A DNA stretch of 64,000 bases, from positions 124,001-188,000 of the forward strand of contig NZ_SMSG01000001.1 in assembly GCF_004382795.1 (NCBI RefSeq). The letters run 5' to 3'. The notes under the pieces were generated by a model. That model was not told where the DNA came from, did no database searches, and saw only the letters and a list, made by a program, of their open reading frames with translations. The position numbers were made by a program, and so were the translations under genes. Shown here one piece after another: positions 58,926 to 64,000 of this stretch. The first letter of the stretch is position 1. The number at the start of each line of letters is the position of its first letter. This DNA is from Cumulibacter soli (GTDB taxonomy: Bacteria; Actinomycetota; Actinomycetes; Mycobacteriales; Antricoccaceae).

Positions 58926-59951
58926 CTACGCCCGGATGCCGACATCCAGTGCCGCGAGTTGGTCCGGCGCGCCGGACACTATGAGGCGCAGGTCATCGCC
59001 GCTGTCTTCGATCCCCCAGTCAACGAACGAACAGCATGAGCGCTCGACGCCGACGAGATCTCGCAACCGCCGGATCGATTCGGCGGTTCGTTCGTAGCGA
59101 ACGACGAGTTTTGTGGTGTAACGCTGCGCGCTGAGTCCGAACTCGATGTCGAACTCTCGCCATTTCTCGACCTGTTCCCTACCTGCGCGCGGCGTGAGAT
59201 CACAAGCGATCGGCAGTTCGCGCAGCGCCCCGATGTACTCCATGATTGGATTCTCCTGTTCCAGGGTGACCGGGGCGCAGCATCCGTCATCGCACCCCTC
59301 GCGATCGTGTTCTCCGGCGAGGACGGCGACCGGTGCGGCGCAGCAAGCGTCGCCCCGCCAAGCCTCGATGCCTTCACGAACGGCGAAGCAGGCGATGACG
59401 AGCGCGGCGACAGGGTCGGCCCACGCCCAGCCCAGCAGGCTGTTGAGCAGCAGGCCGGCCAGCAGCGCCGCCGACAGGTACGTGCAGATCAGCGTCTGTT
59501 TGGAGTCGGCCACCGCGCTTGCCGAGCCGAGTTCGCGCCCCGTACGTCGTTCGAACCAACTCAAGAACGGCATTACCGCAAGACTCAACGCGGCGATCGC
59601 AATTCCAACCGAAGAATGCTCAGGTTCGCGCAACCCGAGCAGCGATAGCCCGGCATCAACGCTCACGTAAGCGGCAAGGGCGAAGAAGGACACCGCGATC
59701 ACCCGGAGCGCTACCTTCTCGCGCTTCTCCGGTTCAGGTGCCGCGAACTGCCAGGCGACCGCTGCCGCAGAGAGGACCTCGACGATCGAGTCGAGCCCGA
59801 AACCGATGAGCGCCGCCGAGGAGGCGACTGCGCCCGCGGATAACGCAACGACCGCCTCTACGACGTTCCAGGTGATGGTAATGGCGACAACGATGCGGAT
59901 CCGACGTCGCAGGACTGCCCGTCGATCGCGCCCGCGCACCTCGACCGTCAC
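58926..59951 (-). CDS. Cation-diffusion-facilitator-type transporter fused to a Cys-Cys C-terminal domain
   Basis: A 341-residue protein from GTG 59951, which overlaps the cmtR-like stop codon by 4 bp (GTGA). Residues about 15-205 are a six-helix CDF-type membrane domain (SAALIGFGLDSIVEVLSAAAVAW, VADSKQTLICTYLSAALLAGL, AWADPVAALVIACFAVREG). A Cys-rich linker follows (GDACCAAPVAV, REGCDDGCCAP). The last about 105 residues are a separate domain (IACDLTPRAGREQVEKWREF, VERSCCSFVDWGIEDSGDDL) that I know as a small stand-alone protein in metal-resistance clusters. It should export a heavy metal such as Cd or Pb. Fusion and Cys linker are unusual for CDF proteins. Confidence 0.82.
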   Translation of the reverse strand: MTVEVRGRDRRAVLRRRIRIVVAITITWNVVEAVVALSAGAVASSAALIGFGLDSIVEVLSAAAVAWQFAAPEPEKREKVALRVIAVSFFALAAYVSVDAGLSLLGLREPEHSSVGIAIAALSLAVMPFLSWFERRTGRELGSASAVADSKQTLICTYLSAALLAGLLLNSLLGWAWADPVAALVIACFAVREGIEAWRGDACCAAPVAVLAGEHDREGCDDGCCAPVTLEQENPIMEYIGALRELPIACDLTPRAGREQVEKWREFDIEFGLSAQRYTTKLVVRYERTAESIRRLRDLVGVERSCCSFVDWGIEDSGDDLRLIVSGAPDQLAALDVGIRA

Positions 59952-60307
59952 CGGCGTGGCTGCTGTGCACAGCAACCCGGCACTGTGCATTGCGGATCAA
60001 GGCAAGGGACGCTTTCGTCGACGGCGAGGGTCACATCGACCAGCGCCGTGAGCGCTACGGCAATGTGCGGGTCGGCGATCTCATATCGAGTCTGCCGCCC
60101 CTCGGGCTCAGCGACGACGATGCCACAGCCACGCAAGCACGATAGGTGGTTCGAGACATTCGTACGCGTCAACTCCAGGTCGCGGGCCAGTTTCGCCGGA
60201 TATCCCGGCCCATCAAGCAGTGCGAGCAGGATGCGAGAGCGGGATGGGTCCGCCATCGCCCGCCCCAGCCTGTTCATGACGTCGACGCGCGAAGCAATGG
60301 TCAGCAT
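59948..60307 (-). CDS. cmtR: CmtR-type ArsR/SmtB metal-sensing repressor
   Basis: A 119-residue regulator from ATG 60307. The sequence MLTIASRVDVMNRLGRAMAD and LTRTNVSNHLSCLRGCGIVV closely follows M. tuberculosis CmtR. The three Cd/Pb ligands of CmtR sit at identical positions: Cys57 and Cys61 (SCLRGCG) in the recognition helix and Cys102 (SVPCLDPQC) in the tail. Extra Cys107, Cys112 and Cys113 follow. It represses the cotranscribed CDF gene and itself until metal binds. TATAGT ends 6 nt before the start, so the mRNA is leaderless. Confidence 0.93.
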   Translation of the reverse strand: MLTIASRVDVMNRLGRAMADPSRSRILLALLDGPGYPAKLARDLELTRTNVSNHLSCLRGCGIVVAEPEGRQTRYEIADPHIAVALTALVDVTLAVDESVPCLDPQCTVPGCCAQQPRR

Positions 60308-60313
60308 GCAATG

Positions 60314-60319
60314 ACTATA
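60314..60319 (-). promoter_or_regulatory. -10 element (TATAGT) of leaderless cmtR mRNA
   Basis: On the minus strand TATAGT is followed by CATTGC and the ATG of the metal sensor. The rest of the 60308-60617 gap shows no supported gene. Confidence 0.6.
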
Positions 60320-60617
60320 CAGCAATCGCTGACCTATTGATTGGGTTCGAGGCCACGCAACGAGGGCTGTCTACCTAAAACTGGCCGACATCATTGGTCG
60401 CCGTTGGACCCGATCACCTTGGTGTTGGGTACGACGCGGGTCGTTGAGGTGGTGTACGGCCGCTGCTACAGCATCGCTCGGTAGCTTAGGTGTGCGATCA
60501 CGCAGAACACGTCGTCGACTTCCCACGGGACACTTCTCCTGAGCGGGACCCTGATGAATGCGTGAGCCTGGCCGCCGAGTCGTCTCGGCGCGTTGCGCCT
60601 GGAGGGAGACTTCGCCG

Positions 60618-61355
60618 ATGACACTCGCCGAACTAAACGAGGTCACTCGCTGGCTGGACCTAGCCGGCGTGTTCGCGTGCGCGATCCTCGGCGGCGCCGT
60701 CGCACGTAGGGTCGGACTGGACTTGGTCGGATACCTGGTAGTCGGCATCGCATCGGGTCTAGGCGGCGGCATGATTCGCGACGTGCTGTTGCAAGCCGGA
60801 CCACCGGTCGCTCTCACCGATTACGCCTACCTACCCACAGCTTGCGCGGGCGCGCTCATCCCGTTCATCGCGCACTTCTCCGAAGATGCCTGGAACCGCG
60901 TCTTCGCCGCCCTGGACGCCACCGTCATCGGTCTCTGGGCAGTGACCGGGGCGCAGAAGGCACTCGCCGCTGACCTCAATTGGATGGCCGCCGTCCTGCT
61001 AGGGGTCATCACCGCAGTCGGCGGCGGCGCCGTGCGCGATCTTATGCTTCGCCGCATCCCGGCGATCTTGGGAGGAAACGGCCTGTACGCCTCCGTTGCT
61101 GCATTGTCGGCTCTGATTCTCGTCGTGAGCGTGTACCTCCACGCCCCGGTCATCGGGATTATCGCGGGCATCACTGTTTCCCTCGTGGTGAGGATGGCCT
61201 CGATCCGCTTCGGATGGGGGCTGCCCACAGGCCTGGATTGGCAACCCCGCTCAGGTCTAGCGAAGGTGTGGCGGCGCCGCACACCATGGCTCCGGCGACC
61301 ACGCCGTCGCCGCACGGACCAGGGCGCAGACCCTGATCAGTCCGCTGACAATTGA
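60618..61355 (+). CDS. TRIC-type cation channel family protein (UPF0126)
   Basis: A 245-residue membrane protein from ATG 60618, with GGAGGGAGA upstream. Two repeats of a three-helix unit carry the UPF0126 signatures GGGMIRDVLL (about 54-63) and GGGAVRDLML (about 136-145); further helices are WLDLAGVFACAILGGAVARR, YLPTACAGALIPFIAHFS and ASVAALSALILVVSVYL. A basic cytoplasmic tail ends it. Prokaryotic TRIC channels conduct K+/Na+. Divergent from cmtR. Confidence 0.9.
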   Translation: MTLAELNEVTRWLDLAGVFACAILGGAVARRVGLDLVGYLVVGIASGLGGGMIRDVLLQAGPPVALTDYAYLPTACAGALIPFIAHFSEDAWNRVFAALDATVIGLWAVTGAQKALAADLNWMAAVLLGVITAVGGGAVRDLMLRRIPAILGGNGLYASVAALSALILVVSVYLHAPVIGIIAGITVSLVVRMASIRFGWGLPTGLDWQPRSGLAKVWRRRTPWLRRPRRRRTDQGADPDQSADN

Positions 61356-61471
61356 GCTCCACACGCGAGCATCCTCCATAACCTGCGAGGTCATGGACTT
61401 CGCGCCATCGGCGAGGCAACGTCACCTTTGCGCGTAGGCCGTCTGCGGCGCCCATGACCGAGGAGGAAATT

Positions 61472-61936
61472 GTGAGTGATACGTGGTACGCGGACGATCT
61501 CGAGCCCGGCAGCCGGATCTCCCTCGGTAGCTATACGGTCACCGAAAGCGAGATCATCGACTACGCGCAACGGTGGGACCCGATCTTCATCCACGCCGAT
61601 CCAATCACTGCTGCCGACTCGCCGCTCGGCGGAGTCGTCGCCAGCGGCCTGCACACTCTGGCGATTTACCAGCGCCTCGCCGTCCGCGCGCTATGGCAGC
61701 ACTTCAACGGCGGGATCGGGAGTGGTTTCGAGATCCGCTTCCGCCGTGCTGTGCGACCGGATACCACCCTGACCGGTCACCTCACTATCCAGACGGTGAC
61801 GGCGCGCCCCGAGCGACATGACGCCAAAGTGACGGTGCGCGGCGAACTTGTGGACGAGGACGGCAGCGCCGTCTTGGAGTTGACCAATTACTCAGTACTC
61901 CCGCTCTCCCCTGCCCGACTCGCCACGTCGGACTAG
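61472..61936 (+). CDS. MaoC-like hot-dog dehydratase
   Basis: A 154-residue protein. GTG 61472 is chosen because AGGAGG lies 5 nt upstream; an in-frame ATG at 61454 lies before it. The hydratase-2 motif is present in YAQRWDPIFIHADPITAADS (Asp and His of DPxxxHxD), followed by VVASGLHTLAIYQRLAV and the C-terminal strand LELTNYSVLPLSPA. It hydrates enoyl-CoA or acts as a thioester hydratase; substrate unknown. Single gene. Confidence 0.9.
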   Translation: MSDTWYADDLEPGSRISLGSYTVTESEIIDYAQRWDPIFIHADPITAADSPLGGVVASGLHTLAIYQRLAVRALWQHFNGGIGSGFEIRFRRAVRPDTTLTGHLTIQTVTARPERHDAKVTVRGELVDEDGSAVLELTNYSVLPLSPARLATSD

Positions 61937-62065
61937 TACGGCTGGTTGGCCTTTAGTAATCGGCGATCAACTCACCAATTACCCCTAGGCGTCGCAGACG
62001 AAGCGTTGACGAGTCGCCCGCGGAACGAGCGCGGCCCGACGTACCGCATCACGCGGCAAACCGCT

Positions 62066-62920
62066 TCACCTGTCGGCCTCGCACCCCGCCTTTGCCGCTA
62101 CCGCGGTCATCCATTCGGCTAGGTCGGCGGCGAGCGCAGCGGGGGCGTCAAGCTGAATGAGATGCCCGGCGCCGGGGATCATCGTGATCGACGAGTGAGG
62201 TATCGCTGCGTGTAGCCGCTGCGCGCGATCTGGAGGGACCCAGGCGTCTTCCTCGCCCCACACGATGTGCACGGGTTCGACGATGCTCGCGTATAGCTGC
62301 TCAATCTCCGTGGTGAACCGTTCGTCCGCTTGCGCGATCTGGCGATAGAACGCGCCCTGACCAGACTCGGTCAACCAAGGCTCGGCGAGCATCCGCAGGT
62401 CTTCGGGACGCAACCCACCGTAACTGGCGCCGCGGATATACGCTTCGAGCGCGCCGCGGTGCACAGCAGGCGGAAGCTGTTCGAAGACCGACGCGTGCGC
62501 CTTCACGAGATTGAAGTAGGGCGATCCCCACGGAGCAAGCGCTACGACATCAACGAGGCACAACGATGCATACATCGCTCCGTGAAGTAGACGCGATCGA
62601 AGTGCTACCGCACCGCCGAAGTCGTGAGCAATCACGTGCGGCCGCGCGAGACCCCAATGCTCCAAGAGATCCGCGAACAGTTGGCCCTGCGTACCGAGGT
62701 CGACGCCATGAGAGGGCTCCTTTGACGACATCCCGTATCCAGGCATGTCCCAGAGGTAGACGGTGAACCGATGCGCCAACGCGTCCGCGATCGGCCGCCA
62801 CAGGCGCGAAGACCACGGCGTTCCGTGCAGAAAGACAAGCGCTGGTCCTGAACCGTGAGCATCCCACCGCACGGTACGTCCACGCCAAGAAAACTCCTGA
62901 CTCAGGTGCGTCGGAACCAT
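62066..62920 (-). CDS. Alpha/beta hydrolase (Asp-nucleophile type)
   Basis: A 284-residue hydrolase. ATG 62920 is taken because TAGGCT ends exactly 6 nt before it; GTG 62923 lies one codon upstream. Oxyanion segment FLHGTPWSSRLWRP (about 30-43), nucleophile elbow VIAHDFGGA (Asp100), acid VWGEEDAWVPPD and catalytic His in GAGHLIQLDAP. An Asp nucleophile in HDFGG suggests epoxide-hydrolase or haloalkane-dehalogenase chemistry rather than esterase. Substrate unknown. Confidence 0.88.
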   Translation of the reverse strand: MVPTHLSQEFSWRGRTVRWDAHGSGPALVFLHGTPWSSRLWRPIADALAHRFTVYLWDMPGYGMSSKEPSHGVDLGTQGQLFADLLEHWGLARPHVIAHDFGGAVALRSRLLHGAMYASLCLVDVVALAPWGSPYFNLVKAHASVFEQLPPAVHRGALEAYIRGASYGGLRPEDLRMLAEPWLTESGQGAFYRQIAQADERFTTEIEQLYASIVEPVHIVWGEEDAWVPPDRAQRLHAAIPHSSITMIPGAGHLIQLDAPAALAADLAEWMTAVAAKAGCEADR

Positions 62921-62926
62921 CACTCA

Positions 62927-62932
62927 AGCCTA
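62927..62932 (-). promoter_or_regulatory. -10 element (TAGGCT) of leaderless hydrolase mRNA
   Basis: On the minus strand TAGGCT is followed by TGAGTG and ATG 62920. Confidence 0.45.
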
Positions 62933-62941
62933 ACTACCCGC

Positions 62942-63652
62942 TCAGCCGACCCGGCGTGAGCCCGATGCGAATCCCAGCCATGTGTGTCGGTTGTTCCACC
63001 AGCACCATCCGAGTTTCGGGGCTCCCTTTCGATCGCGGCCATCGCGACCGGTGCCGTTTGAAATCCACAGTGCGGGCGTGCGCGAGTCGAATCCGTTCGA
63101 CTTCGGCCGACGCGAGCCGATCATCATGTAGCAGGCATTGCGGTCTATGACCTCAGGCGCCTGCAACGCCCAATGCACGCCCTCGCCGATCGTGAACGGC
63201 GTTCGCGCGTCTCGGGTCAGTGCTTCCTGAGCCTCGGCCGGAGACCAGTTACGCATGCCATCGCCACGACGCGGGTCCTCGATCGCATACACAAGCGTAC
63301 TCGGGACTGCCGCTTCGGCCGTCGGCAAGAAATCGTCGACGTCCTGCATGTCGACCACGATGAACCCGTTCCTCTCCTGACCACCGGAAGTGCGCCTCAC
63401 ATGCGGAATGAGCGTCCGCACCGGCAGGACATGTTCCGCTACAACGAGCAGTGCGCCGGCAGCGGCTCGCTGCTCCAACTCGGCCGCAGCATGCCGCAAC
63501 TCCTCGATGGTGAGCATGCCGCCATCGTCATTCAAAACTCCGGTCGCGATCAACAGTTCGGCCTGCGCCGTCAGCAGCGGCAACCCGGGCACGCAGTCAT
63601 CCAGTTTCACTTCTGGGGTTCCAGCGCCGTCCGACACCTTCGCATCGCTCAC
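62942..63652 (-). CDS. DUF5701 family protein
   Basis: A 236-residue soluble protein from GTG 63652 with GAGGAG upstream. DNCVPGLPLLTAQ-like LDDCVPGLPLLTAQAELLIA, IVVDMQDVDDFLPTAEA, ARTPFTIGEGVHWALQAPE and the highly conserved tail ALWISNGTGRDGRDRKGAPK, WCWWNNRHTWLGFASG match DUF5701, an actinobacterial family without known function. The Trp/His-rich C-terminus suggests ligand or nucleotide binding, unproven. Its stop codon is 21 bp upstream of the hydrolase start on the same strand, although the hydrolase has its own -10. Confidence 0.85.
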   Translation of the reverse strand: MSDAKVSDGAGTPEVKLDDCVPGLPLLTAQAELLIATGVLNDDGGMLTIEELRHAAAELEQRAAAGALLVVAEHVLPVRTLIPHVRRTSGGQERNGFIVVDMQDVDDFLPTAEAAVPSTLVYAIEDPRRGDGMRNWSPAEAQEALTRDARTPFTIGEGVHWALQAPEVIDRNACYMMIGSRRPKSNGFDSRTPALWISNGTGRDGRDRKGAPKLGWCWWNNRHTWLGFASGSRRVG

Positions 63653-63807
63653 GTGATCTCCTCGCTGATCGCGGCCAAGGCTGGCCCAACAGCAACAGGC
63701 TCTCGATTATTCCGCCAAAGCGCCGAACCACGGTCCACGACATGACTCTGGCGACCAACGTGCGAGTCACAGTTAGAGTTCACTCACCCGAGCGGAAGGC
63801 ATGAGAC

Positions 63808-64000
63808 ATGGCGACGATTACCGATCACGACTCCTATATTGCTGCTGCGCCCGAGGCATTCCAGCCGGTTCTCAACCACTTGCGTGGCGTCTTGCGCGAC
63901 GCCCTCCCGGACGCCGAGGAGATGACGGCGTACGACATGCCGGGGTTCAGGGTGCGAGGCACGGTCGTCGCGAGTTACGCGGCCTTCACCAAACAGGTCG
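63808..64000 (+). CDS. DUF1801 family protein, 3' end cut off by the window edge
   Basis: ATG 63808 with GGAAGG upstream opens a frame to the window end: MATITDHDSYIAAAPEAFQP, VLNHLRGVLRDALPDAEEMT, then AYDMPGFRVRGTVVASYAAF. This is the N-terminal half of a DUF1801/YdhG protein (about 120 residues when complete). Function unknown; related by family to the protein at 53149-53502, but not a close copy. Confidence 0.82.
   Translation, partial: MATITDHDSYIAAAPEAFQPVLNHLRGVLRDALPDAEEMTAYDMPGFRVRGTVVASYAAFTKQV

Noticed and set aside
60402-60486. Short stretch (ITLVLGTTRVVEVVYGR in translation) that recalls ATP-dependent DNA ligase ends
   Set aside because: Too short and followed by a stop; could be a relic but cannot be supported.
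43243-64000. Mobile genomic island
   Set aside because: The region is rich in accessory modules but shows no integrase, transposase, att-like repeat or tRNA border, and codon use looks like the rest.

Overview
The window looks like the chromosome of a high-GC actinobacterium (Actinomycetota). Coding density is high, G/C-rich third positions and GTG starts are frequent, and many genes begin a few bases after a -10-like hexamer with no ribosome binding site, as is usual for leaderless mycobacterial-type mRNAs. The first 37 kb carries a gene set that is also clustered around Rv1165-Rv1232 in Mycobacterium tuberculosis: MgtE-N/CBS protein, DUF1003 protein, mrp, tatB, htrA, rseA, sigE, O-methyltransferase, glgC, glgM/glgA, DUF3117, folP2, LOG, dapE, dapD, fdxA, dapC and typA. 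No rRNA, tRNA, CRISPR array, insertion sequence or phage gene was seen. The genus cannot be fixed from this alone; a Geodermatophilales/Frankiales/Mycobacteriales relative is an inference.

Layout. 0-8 kb: truncated lipoate-protein ligase, DUF4188/TetR pair, aldehyde dehydrogenase, AraC regulator, TIGR03086 protein, acyl-CoA dehydrogenase and an orphan family-5 substrate-binding lipoprotein. 8.7-14 kb: Ser/Thr kinase with an extracellular domain, Mg-sensor-like CBS protein, DUF1003, Mrp and TatB. 14-19 kb: two malyl-CoA lyase-like genes and the envelope-stress group sigE-rseA-htrA. 19-25 kb: O-methyltransferase, glgC/glgM, DUF3117, a DivIVA-like membrane protein, folP2 and LOG. 25-32 kb: flavodoxin and lipocalin-like genes, dapE/dapD, a tandem pair of enoyl-CoA hydratases, dapC, fdxA and a small membrane protein. 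32-38 kb: a second orphan binding protein, typA and a DHA2 exporter. 38-43 kb: an 11-residue-repeat protein, an AhpD-like protein and an ehuBCDA-type ectoine/amino-acid ABC importer.

43-64 kb reads as an accessory region of small self-contained modules, mostly a regulator beside one or two enzymes: nitronate monooxygenase, YchJ, ArfB, rifamycin ADP-ribosyltransferase (Arr), ArsR-SRPBCC, a second DHA2 exporter, VOC protein, MerR regulator, an aadA-like nucleotidyltransferase, an unusual TIM-barrel-like protein divergent from a TetR gene with a perfect 22-bp palindrome, SnoaL/LysR, an alpha-toroid protein, AraC, a frameshifted MFS transporter, a DHFR-like protein, a CmtR-type metal sensor with a cation-diffusion transporter fused to a Cys-Cys domain, a TRIC channel, MaoC, an alpha/beta hydrolase, DUF5701 and DUF1801.

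Working together: sigE/rseA/htrA/tatB form an envelope-stress and export set; dapC/D/E feed lysine and peptidoglycan; glgC/glgM make alpha-glucan precursors; ehuBCDA imports compatible solutes; acyl-CoA dehydrogenase, enoyl-CoA hydratases and malyl-CoA lyase-like genes point to acyl-CoA catabolism; the 43-64 kb part adds drug and metal resistance. The best leads for something undescribed are the palindrome-controlled TIM-barrel module (51.2-53.0 kb), the CDF-CC-domain fusion (58.9-60.3 kb), the HtrA N-terminal repeats and the orphan binding proteins. None of these is proven to be a new system.
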